A stretch of DNA of 64,000 bases, from positions 3,596,001-3,660,000 of the forward strand of contig NZ_LDPY01000001.1 of assembly GCF_001038505.1 (NCBI RefSeq), in the 5' to 3' direction. The translations under genes were made by a program, and so were the position numbers. The stretch is from Puniceibacterium sp. IMCC21224 (lineage in GTDB: Bacteria; Pseudomonadota; Alphaproteobacteria; Rhodobacterales; Rhodobacteraceae). Shown in pieces: positions 16,992 to 23,641 of the stretch; position 1 is the first letter of the stretch; each line of letters begins with the position of its first letter. Below the pieces are notes generated by a model. That model was not told the origin of the DNA. It saw only the letters and a program-made list of their open reading frames with translations, and ran no database searches.

Positions 16992-18125
16992 ATGCCCGAC
17001 GCAACGCCCGCCACCGCCCGTATCGAAGTCTTCCGCCCAGGCACCTTCACGCCGATGGGTGGTGGGGCATTGACCTATTCGGCGGCGGATCTTGCGGCGA
17101 TCGCGGATATCTACGATTTCGACACGGCACCGGCGCCAGTCGTGGTTGGGCACCCAGCCACCGATGCGCCGGCCTTCGGCTGGATCACCGGCTTCGAGTT
17201 CGACGCCACCGATGGACGGCTCTTTGCCACGCTGGGCGAGATCGATCCGGCGTTTTCCGAGGCAGTCAAGGCCGGTCGCTACAAGAAGGTCTCGATGTCG
17301 TTCTTCCGGCCCGACCAGGAAGCCAACCCGGTGCCCGGCACCTGGTATCCCAAGCACGTTGGATTTCTGGGGGGCGCAGCACCGGCTGTATCGGGCCTGA
17401 AGAACGTCAAATTTTCCGTCACGACCACCGAAGCTGCGACCTTCACCGCCGCCTTTGGCGAGCGCGGGTTTCAGGAAACTGCCAGCCTGCTGCGCGGCCT
17501 GCGTGACTTCATCATCGATAAATTCGGCATGGAAGACGCCGACAAGGCCCTGCCGACCTACGCGATCGAATGGCTCGACGACATGGAAATCGATGCCAAC
17601 CGCACCCGGTTCAGCGCGCCTGCCCCAATCACCACCATCCCTGCCATCGACCCCGAAAAGGATCCCGCCGTGACCACCACGCCCAATCCCGACTTCGCCA
17701 CCCGCGAAGCCGATCTGAACACCCGCGACGCCGCACTGAAGGCGCGTGAGGACAAGCAGCGCCACACGGACCACGTCGCTTTTGCCGACAGCCTGGTGGC
17801 GGATGGAAAGATTCTGCCCGCCTCGAAGGACAAGGTCGTCGCGCTTCTCGACACGCTGCCGTCCGAGGCGTCGGTCTCCTTCGCGGAAGGCGGTGCCAAG
17901 ATCAGTCCGGCCGATGCGATCCGTCAGGTCCTGTCCGAACAGCCCAAGGCCGTCTCCTTCGGTCGTCAGGACCTTGGTGGCGATCCGCAGACTTCCAATG
18001 CCAGCTTTGCGTCGGACGGAAAGCAGGTCGATGGCGAGCAACTTGAGCTGCACACCAAGGCCACCGCCTACCAGCGCCAGCATCCCGGTACCGAATATCT
18101 CGCCGCCGTGCGCGCCGTTTCCTGA
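16992..18125 (+). CDS. phage head maturation protease, Mu gpI-like, with C-terminal scaffold part
   Basis: This 377-residue protein has the Mu gpI protease N-terminal half (ARIEVFRPGTFTPMGGGALT ... APAPVVVGHPATDAPAFGW ... VKAGRYKKVSMSFF) and a helical, charged C-terminal half that begins near an internal start at 17670. In Mu, gpI cleaves head proteins during maturation and its 3' part also encodes the scaffold. ATG 16983 (MDTMPD) is an alternative start; neither has a strong ribosome site. Confidence 0.87.
   Translation: MPDATPATARIEVFRPGTFTPMGGGALTYSAADLAAIADIYDFDTAPAPVVVGHPATDAPAFGWITGFEFDATDGRLFATLGEIDPAFSEAVKAGRYKKVSMSFFRPDQEANPVPGTWYPKHVGFLGGAAPAVSGLKNVKFSVTTTEAATFTAAFGERGFQETASLLRGLRDFIIDKFGMEDADKALPTYAIEWLDDMEIDANRTRFSAPAPITTIPAIDPEKDPAVTTTPNPDFATREADLNTRDAALKAREDKQRHTDHVAFADSLVADGKILPASKDKVVALLDTLPSEASVSFAEGGAKISPADAIRQVLSEQPKAVSFGRQDLGGDPQTSNASFASDGKQVDGEQLELHTKATAYQRQHPGTEYLAAVRAVS
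17670..18125 (+). CDS. nested scaffold protein from in-frame internal start
   Basis: A GTG at 17670, in frame with the protease, is preceded at 7 bases by AAGGA in a GAAAAGGATC context. The product would be 151 residues: MTTTPNPDFATREADLNTRD, then a coiled-coil-like charged stretch with KAREDKQRHTDH, then a tail ending AVRAVS. Mu uses the same arrangement, a scaffold gene nested in the protease gene. The start signal is seen in the sequence; expression is inferred. Confidence 0.6.
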   Translation: MTTTPNPDFATREADLNTRDAALKAREDKQRHTDHVAFADSLVADGKILPASKDKVVALLDTLPSEASVSFAEGGAKISPADAIRQVLSEQPKAVSFGRQDLGGDPQTSNASFASDGKQVDGEQLELHTKATAYQRQHPGTEYLAAVRAVS

Positions 18126-18139
18126 AAGGACCCCACGCC

Positions 18140-18484
18140 ATGATGACCTATAAGAGCGTCCTCAACCTGACAGTCACCGCCACCAGCGTGTTTGCAGCCG
18201 GTGACTTGATCAGCTTTGCGGGCGCAAAGATCACGGCAGACGATGCTGCTGTGTTCGGCGTTGCCCTAAACCCCTGCACCGAAATCGGCCAGGACATCGC
18301 CGTCCTGGTGATGGGCACGATCCGGGTCAAGGCGACCGGCGCGGTGACGGTCGGCGCCAAGCTGATTTCCTCGTCCGGTGGCGGCGTTGAAGTCGCCGTG
18401 GCCGATCCCGCCTCGGCCAACGTCTTCGCCACCGCGCTGACCGCTGCGGCGGACGGTGCCTATCTCGATATCCTCATCCGCTAA
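18140..18484 (+). CDS. small head protein, DUF2190/decoration-like
   Basis: This 114-residue beta-rich protein (SVLNLTVTATSVFAAGDLIS ... VTVGAKLISSSGGGVEVAV ... AAADGAYLDILIR) lies between protease and capsid genes. Capsid decoration or DUF2190 proteins have this place and composition. It would sit on the capsid surface and stabilise it. The assignment is by context and general pattern, not by a definite motif. Confidence 0.65.
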   Translation: MMTYKSVLNLTVTATSVFAAGDLISFAGAKITADDAAVFGVALNPCTEIGQDIAVLVMGTIRVKATGAVTVGAKLISSSGGGVEVAVADPASANVFATALTAAADGAYLDILIR

Positions 18485-18496
18485 GGACCCCAGACC

Positions 18497-19456
18497 ATGA
18501 ACCAGACCGTTCTCAACACGCGCACCGCCGGGGTCATCGATCCGATCCTCTCGACCCACGCGCGCGGCTATCGCAATCTCGAATTCATCTCGCAGTTGCT
18601 GTTTCCGCGTGTGCCGATCCCGAACCGCGCGATGCGTGTTCTGAAGTTCGGCAAGGAAAGCTTCCGTATGGTGAATACCCGCCGTGCGCCGGGTGCCGAC
18701 AAGAAGCGCATCCAGTACGGCTACGCCTCCGATCCGGTGTCGCTTGTCCAGGATGCTCTGGAGGCGCTGGTTCCGGTCGAGCATCAGGAAGAGGCTCAGA
18801 GCATTCCGGGCATCGATCTCAGTGCGAACGCCGTCAGCATGGTGCTCGATGTTCTCGATCTCGGGCTGGAATTCGAATGTGCCAACATGGCGCGCACTGC
18901 CGCCAGCTATGATGGTAACCACAAGCTGGCGCTGACGGGCACTGACCGGTGGACGGCTTCGGCCAGCACACCCTTTGCAGATGTGCGTGACGCGAACGAA
19001 GCGATCAGAGGCTCCATCGGTCGTTATGGCAATACGCTGGCGCTCAGTCCCAGTGCGTTCAACGGCCTCTGCGATCACCCGGATATCAGGGACGCGTTCA
19101 AGTACACCTCGAAGGATTCGATTACAGTCGAGATGCTGGCAGCGTATTTCCGGATCCCGAAGGTGATCGTTGGCAAGGCAGTCTATCTGCCCGAGACGGC
19201 CGCCGAATCGGAGATGGCGACGGACGTCTGGGGCGACGATGCTATCCTGGCATACGTGCCGATGACCGGCGACAACTTTATGGTCCCGGCCTACGGCTAC
19301 ACCTACGAACTGCGCGGCTATCCACAGGTCCAGACCGGCTACTTCGAGAACTCGAACGATAGCTGGATCTACCCGACCAAGGTCGAGCGCCGCCCCTACA
19401 TCGTCGGCATCGAAGGCGGGTTTCTGTTTCAGAACGCAGGGGCAGCGGCATCGTGA
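18497..19456 (+). CDS. major capsid protein
   Basis: This 319-residue protein starts MNQTVLNTRTAGVIDPILST and contains HARGYRNLEFISQLLFPRV near residue 24 and GYTYELRGYPQVQTGYFENS near residue 275, as in the major capsid proteins of Mu-like siphophages. AAGGACCCC precedes the ATG. Its place after protease/scaffold and decoration genes agrees. It should build the HK97-fold shell. Confidence 0.87.
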   Translation: MNQTVLNTRTAGVIDPILSTHARGYRNLEFISQLLFPRVPIPNRAMRVLKFGKESFRMVNTRRAPGADKKRIQYGYASDPVSLVQDALEALVPVEHQEEAQSIPGIDLSANAVSMVLDVLDLGLEFECANMARTAASYDGNHKLALTGTDRWTASASTPFADVRDANEAIRGSIGRYGNTLALSPSAFNGLCDHPDIRDAFKYTSKDSITVEMLAAYFRIPKVIVGKAVYLPETAAESEMATDVWGDDAILAYVPMTGDNFMVPAYGYTYELRGYPQVQTGYFENSNDSWIYPTKVERRPYIVGIEGGFLFQNAGAAAS

Positions 19457-19977
19457 TGGACACTCCCGCAAAACCCGCAAAATTCGAAGTCACCCTGATC
19501 GCCCCCGCCAAGATCGACGGCGTGCGGGAACCGAAAGGCAAGGCGGTCTGGGTGACGCCGATGGTTGCGTCGCAGCTCTTTGACGCTGGCGCCGTTCCCG
19601 GAGTTGAAGGGGAAGTGCAGATTGGCGACGAAGTCGATGTGGCATTCGAAGCCCTGGTTAGTGCCCGTGCCGAAGAAATCGCCAATGCAATCGTCGCAGC
19701 GGCTGTCGAAACCGCACTGGCCGGTCTGACGGCGGAAAAGGACAAAGCGCTCGCTCAGGCGGAAGCGGCGAATGCCCGCGCCGAAGAGGCAGATCAACGT
19801 TCGCATGGCTTCGCCCAGGCGGCAGAAAACGCGGATGTCCGGATCAAGGCTCTGGAAGCCGAATTGGCCCAGGTCAGGACAGCCGCCGGTGCCGAGACGC
19901 AGACCGAGCAGGATACCCCCCCGATCGTAGGCGCGAAGACCACCCGTAAGGGTGCAGCGCAACCCAAGAAGAGCTGA
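19456..19977 (+). CDS. head-module protein with coiled-coil C-terminus
   Basis: This 173-residue protein starts at the ATG at 19456, overlapping the capsid stop (a GTG at 19453 is also possible). The N-terminal half is beta-rich (PAKFEVTLIAPAKIDGVREP). The middle and end are Ala/Glu-rich heptads (EKDKALAQAEAANARAEEAD) followed by a low-complexity basic tail. No named family is recognised. It could be a head-completion or internal head protein. Confidence 0.6.
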   Translation: MDTPAKPAKFEVTLIAPAKIDGVREPKGKAVWVTPMVASQLFDAGAVPGVEGEVQIGDEVDVAFEALVSARAEEIANAIVAAAVETALAGLTAEKDKALAQAEAANARAEEADQRSHGFAQAAENADVRIKALEAELAQVRTAAGAETQTEQDTPPIVGAKTTRKGAAQPKKS

Positions 19978-20009
19978 TCCACAGCTTCAGGTCATTCGTG
20001 ACCCTCGGG

Positions 20010-20037
20010 CGGGGCGGCAATGCCGTCGCCCCGCTTT
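20010..20037 (+). terminator. hairpin after the capsid-module genes
   Basis: A 7-bp stem CGGGGCG / CGCCCCG encloses a short GC-rich loop and is followed by CTTTC. It lies between the capsid-module genes and the accessory lipoprotein gene and may reduce read-through. Confidence 0.4.
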
Positions 20038-20060
20038 CAACCCCAGCAGATGGAAACCCC

Positions 20061-20384
20061 ATGACGCGCATTTTCTCCACTCTCTCACTGATCGCCGCAG
20101 TCGGCGTGGCGGGCCTGCTGTCCGCTTGCGACGATACGGCCCCGGCTGGCCTCGATATCCTCTCGGTCTCCGAAGCCGATACGATGCCAACGCTCCTGGT
20201 CGCACCTGAAATCGCGACCGCTCAGGCCCTGATCCCCGCCGACTCGGCGCTCCTTTTCGCCGAAGTCTCGGCCGAGATCGATTTGGCGTCTCTCCCCCCG
20301 GCCACCGGGGAACTGCCCGTCCCCCGGTATCTCTGGCTTTCGCCCTTCCTGACGCCCGACCCGCGCGCACCGGACAAGGTTTGA
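20061..20384 (+). CDS. small phage-borne lipoprotein
   Basis: This 107-residue protein starts MTRIFSTLSLIAAVGVAGLL followed by SAC. This is a short signal peptide with a clear lipobox (LSAC) whose Cys would be lipidated after signal peptidase II cleavage. The mature part has no recognised domain. ATG 20061 is preferred over 19998 because only it places the signal peptide at the N-terminus. It is flanked by hairpins at 20010 and 20426, so it looks like a cassette inserted in the head cluster. A spanin, an exclusion lipoprotein or a cell-surface modifier are all possible. Confidence 0.65.
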   Translation: MTRIFSTLSLIAAVGVAGLLSACDDTAPAGLDILSVSEADTMPTLLVAPEIATAQALIPADSALLFAEVSAEIDLASLPPATGELPVPRYLWLSPFLTPDPRAPDKV

Positions 20385-20425
20385 TCGGCCTGATTTGAAC
20401 GCACCGCGAGAGCGGACAGACCAAA

Positions 20426-20453
20426 GCGCCGGGGCGGGAGTCCAAACCGGCGC
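20426..20453 (+). terminator. hairpin after the lipoprotein gene
   Basis: A perfect 7-bp inverted repeat GCGCCGG / CCGGCGC with a 14-base loop lies 41 bp after the lipoprotein stop and just before the next ribosome site. It has no T-run. Confidence 0.35.
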
Positions 20454-20476
20454 ATCTTCCAGAGGATAGTTCCAAT

Positions 20477-20659
20477 ATGACCACATCTGTAATTGTTCGG
20501 GCGAAGCATGGCTGGGCCGTCGATGTCACAAGCGTCGATACAGCAACGCGCAACCCGGAATGGACGCAGCAGGTTGCGGCTGGGGAAGAGCGCGAGTTTC
20601 ACGTTCACAGCGGTTCCGACCTTCTCGTGCATGAAGTCCAGCCGGATCAGACATCATGA
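20477..20659 (+). CDS. 60-residue phage protein, partner of the Acb2-like gene
   Basis: This 60-residue protein (MTTSVIVRAKHGWAVDVTSV ... REFHVHSGSDLLVHEVQP) has a ribosome site AGAGGA and overlaps the next gene by 4 bases. It appears beta-rich. Function is unknown. Close coupling to the Acb2-like gene suggests a shared accessory role. Confidence 0.6.
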   Translation: MTTSVIVRAKHGWAVDVTSVDTATRNPEWTQQVAAGEEREFHVHSGSDLLVHEVQPDQTS

Positions 20660-20904
20660 CCAAAGCTCCGAACACTGGTTTGCCCGTCGCCGGATACCGT
20701 CCGCAGACCGACGCGGCCGTTGCCCAGGTGCAGATCAACAAGCATCTCGAAGAGCGCGTGCTGCGGGTTCTCGATGACCTCGCCGCAGATCCCGCCACCG
20801 ACAAGCGCTGGCTGGCGATAGGCCGCACGCAGATCGAACAGGGCTTCATGGCCGCGAACCGCGCGGTCTTCCAGCCGTCCCGCATCGACCTGCCTGAAGC
20901 CTGA
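20656..20904 (+). CDS. Acb2/Tad1-hairpin-like small protein (candidate anti-CBASS sponge)
   Basis: This 82-residue, mostly helical protein ends with DKRWLAIGRTQIEQGFMAAN followed by RAVFQPS. The pattern W-A-(I/T)-(A/G)-R-T-x-(I/L)-(Q/E)-Q-G-F-M-A-x-x-R-A-V-x-(Q/R)-P is the signature I know from the Acb2 (Vs.4/DUF7681) family, together with the N-terminal GYR. Acb2 proteins form hexamers that sequester cyclic di- and trinucleotides made by CBASS and related immune systems. The assignment is from motif recall, not a search. It sits with other small genes between capsid and neck genes. Confidence 0.65.
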   Translation: MTKAPNTGLPVAGYRPQTDAAVAQVQINKHLEERVLRVLDDLAADPATDKRWLAIGRTQIEQGFMAANRAVFQPSRIDLPEA

Positions 20905-20908
20905 TCCG

Positions 20909-21328
20909 ATGTCTTACGCCACCCTCACAGACCTGGTCGAGCGCGCCGGTGAAACCGAGATCCTTCAGATTTCTGACCGCGATGGCGATGATGAGGCCGA
21001 TGCCGACGTGATCGGCGCCGCGCTGGAAGACGCGGACGAAGAGATCAACGGCTATGTCGGGGTGCGCTACAACCTGCCACTGGCGACCACGCCAAGGCTT
21101 GTCACCACCTGGGCCGTGTCGATCGCGCGCTACCGGTTGCACCGCGACGGTGCTCCCGAGCACGTGGTCAAGGATTACGATGATGCGATCAAGGCGCTCA
21201 AGGATGTCTCGCGCGGCTTGATTGCCATTCCCGACGCAGCCGGTGCTGACCCTGCCACCACGGAAGGCCACCTGTCTTCTTCTCCAGACCAGGTGTTCAC
21301 ACCCTGCGCACTGGGGGGCTGGAGATGA
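20909..21328 (+). CDS. DUF1320 protein, Mu gp36-like
   Basis: This 139-residue protein starts MSYATLTDLVERAGETEILQ and contains DADEEINGYVGVRYNLPLAT, the hallmark of DUF1320 (Mu gp36) head-tail connector proteins. It overlaps the next gene by 4 bases. Confidence 0.88.
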   Translation: MSYATLTDLVERAGETEILQISDRDGDDEADADVIGAALEDADEEINGYVGVRYNLPLATTPRLVTTWAVSIARYRLHRDGAPEHVVKDYDDAIKALKDVSRGLIAIPDAAGADPATTEGHLSSSPDQVFTPCALGGWR

Positions 21329-21747
21329 TTGCCGAGATCGTTCAGCGCCTGCAGGACGAGGCGACGGCCATGACGGCCGTCCAGGTGGCCGAGGACATCG
21401 AGGCGCTGGCCAAGAGCACTGCCGCCGACCACGGCGCCGCCTTTGTCGTGCCCTGGCGCGAGCGGGCGACGCCCAATCCGCTTTCCACCGGCGGGTTCCG
21501 TCAGAAGGTGAAAGTTCAGGTCGTGGTCGCCTTTGTGATCCGCCAGCACAACGACGCCAGAGGATCTGAGCGCGCCCTGATGTTCGATGGCTTCAAGTCC
21601 TCGATCGAGGGTGCCCTGGCGGGGTGGTCCCCGTTTGAGTCCAGCGACCCTTTCGAGTTGGTGGGTGGCGAAGGCAGCGCGCTTGGAAACAGCGTCACGA
21701 TTTACGCCCAGACATGGGAAACCAGCCGATTTCTGACAGGAGCCTGA
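21325..21747 (+). CDS. Mu gp37-like / DUF1834 protein
   Basis: This 140-residue protein (MIAEIVQRLQDE ... FVVPWRERATPNPLSTGGFR ... VVVAFVIRQHNDARG) fits the Mu gp37/DUF1834 family, thought to end the tail tube or join head and tail. Its place after the DUF1320 gene is the usual one. A GGAG ribosome site is just upstream. Confidence 0.8.
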   Translation: MIAEIVQRLQDEATAMTAVQVAEDIEALAKSTAADHGAAFVVPWRERATPNPLSTGGFRQKVKVQVVVAFVIRQHNDARGSERALMFDGFKSSIEGALAGWSPFESSDPFELVGGEGSALGNSVTIYAQTWETSRFLTGA

Positions 21748-21749
21748 CA

Positions 21750-21911
21750 ATGGACAGACCAACGACTGGCGGTCGCTTCACCCGCGATCCGAAGACCAAA
21801 AAGCTCAAGCAAGTGCAGCAGGCGACAAAGCCCGCGCCTGCACCTGCTCCCCAAACCGCAACACCGTCCGAAGCCACCGCTACGGCTGACGCGGCCAAGA
21901 AGGGCGACTGA
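21750..21911 (+). CDS. small Pro/Ala-rich phage protein
   Basis: This 53-residue protein starts at the ATG at 21750 with ACAGGAG upstream (MDRPTTGGRFTRDPKTKKLK) and ends in a Pro-Ala-Thr-rich tail. It occupies the place of the small gp38-type gene of Mu, but the sequence is too low in complexity for a family call. Confidence 0.55.
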   Translation: MDRPTTGGRFTRDPKTKKLKQVQQATKPAPAPAPQTATPSEATATADAAKKGD

Positions 21912-21913
21912 CC

Positions 21914-22840
21914 ATGGCTGACCGTTTTGAGCGCAAACTGGCGATCCTGCACAAGATCGAAACCACCTATGCCACGGACATCACGCCGGGCACTGTTGAT
22001 GCGATGATTGCCAGCAACGTCACCTTCTCGCCGATGGAAGGGGAAGACGCACCGCGCGATCTCATTCTGCCGCACCTCGGCTCGCAGGGCATCATCTTGG
22101 CCGGCATCTATGCCCGGCTGGAGTTCAACATCGAGATCGCCGGTGCCGGTGCCGCCGGGACCGTGCCGCGTTATGGCTCGCTGCTGCGAATCTGCGGATT
22201 TTCCGAAACGGTGACCGCTGCCACCGATGTGACCTATGAGATCATTGAGGACGATGTGGATTCAGGGTCGATCTATTTCGTCATGGACAAGGTCCGGCAC
22301 GTCCTTCTGGGATCTCGCGGGACCGTCGCCAAGACGTACAACGCCAAAGGCATCCCGCAGTACCGATTCAATCTCATGGGCCTGCTCGGCACGATCAGTG
22401 ATCAGACCAATCCGGCGGTCAGCGCGGCCGGGCTGATCAAGCCGCTGCCCGTTTCCAAAGCCAACACGGTTCTGACCCTTCACGGCTGGACCTCGGTGGC
22501 CGAAAGCCTGTCGATCGATCTTGGCAACACGGTGACCCCGCGCTTCCTCATCGGTGAGGAAGAAATCAAGATCACCAACCGTCAGAGCACCGGCACAGCC
22601 GTGCTCAAGGCGACGTCGCTCGCGACGATCAACTGGTTTGCCATCGCTCAGGCGCGCACGCGCGCGGCACTATCGATCGTTCATGGCACCACGGCTGGCA
22701 ACATCGTCGAGATCACCGCGCCTGAGGTCGAGATCGGTCGTCCAACCCAGGGCGCGACCGACGGCATCGTCAACTATTCGCTGCCTCTGATGCTCTGCCC
22801 CGACACGGGCCTCGACGAGATGAAAATCGTCGTCCGCTGA
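21914..22840 (+). CDS. tail tube (major tail) protein
   Basis: This 308-residue protein (MADRFERKLAILHKIETTYA ... GSLLRICGFSETVTAATDVT ... INWFAIAQARTRAALSIVHG) resembles the siphovirus-type tail tube proteins of Mu-like Rhodobacter and Pseudomonas phages. It begins two bases after the previous stop and is followed by a tail assembly chaperone pair, the standard order. No sheath gene precedes it, so the tail is non-contractile. Confidence 0.78.
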   Translation: MADRFERKLAILHKIETTYATDITPGTVDAMIASNVTFSPMEGEDAPRDLILPHLGSQGIILAGIYARLEFNIEIAGAGAAGTVPRYGSLLRICGFSETVTAATDVTYEIIEDDVDSGSIYFVMDKVRHVLLGSRGTVAKTYNAKGIPQYRFNLMGLLGTISDQTNPAVSAAGLIKPLPVSKANTVLTLHGWTSVAESLSIDLGNTVTPRFLIGEEEIKITNRQSTGTAVLKATSLATINWFAIAQARTRAALSIVHGTTAGNIVEITAPEVEIGRPTQGATDGIVNYSLPLMLCPDTGLDEMKIVVR

Positions 22841-22846
22841 CCGGCT

Positions 22847-22866
22847 CCGGGCGTCAGCGCGCCCGG
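22847..22866 (+). terminator. hairpin after the tail tube gene
   Basis: A 7-bp stem CCGGGCG / CGCCCGG with a 6-base loop is followed by GGTTTCT. It lies just past the tail tube stop. It may be a partial terminator that keeps tube message in excess over the chaperone and tape measure. Confidence 0.45.
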
Positions 22867-22892
22867 GGTTTCTGACACCCCTGATCCGGAGA

Positions 22893-23273
22893 ATGTCCAT
22901 GAATTTTGTCCTCACCGAACAGCAGCTCTACTGGTGGCCTGTCACCGTGCGCATTCCGGATCCCGATACTCCCGGAAAAATTGTCGAACAGCAATTCAAG
23001 ATCCAGTTCGAGGCGCAGGACCAGGACGAGGCCGTTGCCCATACAGATGGCTACCAGGGACTGACGACCGCCGAAGCGCAAGCCGCACATGAGCGCGCTT
23101 GGCTGCGACGCATCAGCCGCAACTGGGACGACGTGGTCGGGCCGGACAAAGCCCCGATCCCGTTCAACGACGCGACCTTTGGCAATGCCTTGCAGCAGAC
23201 CTGGTTCCGGATCGGCGTTTACGACGCCTATCGTCAGAGCATTAACGGTCAGGAAGTCCGCCTGGGAAACTGA
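22893..23273 (+). CDS. tail assembly chaperone, short form
   Basis: This 126-residue protein (MSMNFVLTEQQLYWWPVTVR ... AQAAHERAWLRRISRNWDDV) lies between tail tube and tape measure genes, where siphophages encode the G / G-T chaperone pair. The frame ends ...CTG GGA AAC TGA, placing a GGGAAAC slippery heptamer directly on the stop codon. Most ribosomes would stop here to give the short form. The longer form is made by slipping into the frame listed next. Confidence 0.8.
   Translation: MSMNFVLTEQQLYWWPVTVRIPDPDTPGKIVEQQFKIQFEAQDQDEAVAHTDGYQGLTTAEAQAAHERAWLRRISRNWDDVVGPDKAPIPFNDATFGNALQQTWFRIGVYDAYRQSINGQEVRLGN
23264..23270 (+). other. -1 programmed frameshift site (GGGAAAC)
   Basis: G GGA AAC is a classical X XXY YYZ slippery heptamer, close to the GGGAAAG of lambda G-T. 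A -1 slip bypasses the TGA at 23271 and enters an open frame that runs to 23641. Just downstream AAGGC (23273) can pair with GCCTT (23294), a possible stimulatory stem. Confidence 0.75.
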
Positions 23274-23641
23274 AGGCGGCGGCGCGGGCCTGGGCCTTCG
23301 CGTCGCTGGGTCGAAGCGACCGGACTGTGCCGGTCACCGCCGACGACCGGGTGCTCAGTGACTTTGCCGCCATGGGTGTGGCGTTTGAAGCTGAGGCCCC
23401 CGGTGACGACGACGGCGACACCTTCGCCGTCTGGGCCTGCAACTGGGAGAGCGTGACCGCATTTCTCGGCTGCCAGACCCAGTGGCGCACCGCCCCACGG
23501 AACCGTGGTTACGTGCATCTGGGACTGGACTATGGCGCGGTCGATATCGTGCTGCGCCGAATGGGTGCGGCGGACCGGGTCTTTGAGGATCTGCAGGACA
23601 TGGAGCTGGCCGCACTGGCCGCATTCGGGGAACTGGTGTAA
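23270..23641 (+). CDS. tail assembly chaperone, frameshift extension (DUF1799-like)
   Basis: Read in -1 from the slippery site, this adds 123 residues (LKAAARAWAFASLGRSDRTV ... WACNWESVTAFLGCQTQWRT) to the short form, giving about 249 residues. A GTG at 23327 could also start an independent 104-residue product, but there is no clear ribosome site and the frame is open with sensible codons back to the slip site. The content recalls DUF1799 proteins. The extension should bind the tape measure while the shared part binds tube subunits. It overlaps the tape measure start (TAATG). Confidence 0.7.
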   Translation: MKAAARAWAFASLGRSDRTVPVTADDRVLSDFAAMGVAFEAEAPGDDDGDTFAVWACNWESVTAFLGCQTQWRTAPRNRGYVHLGLDYGAVDIVLRRMGAADRVFEDLQDMELAALAAFGELV

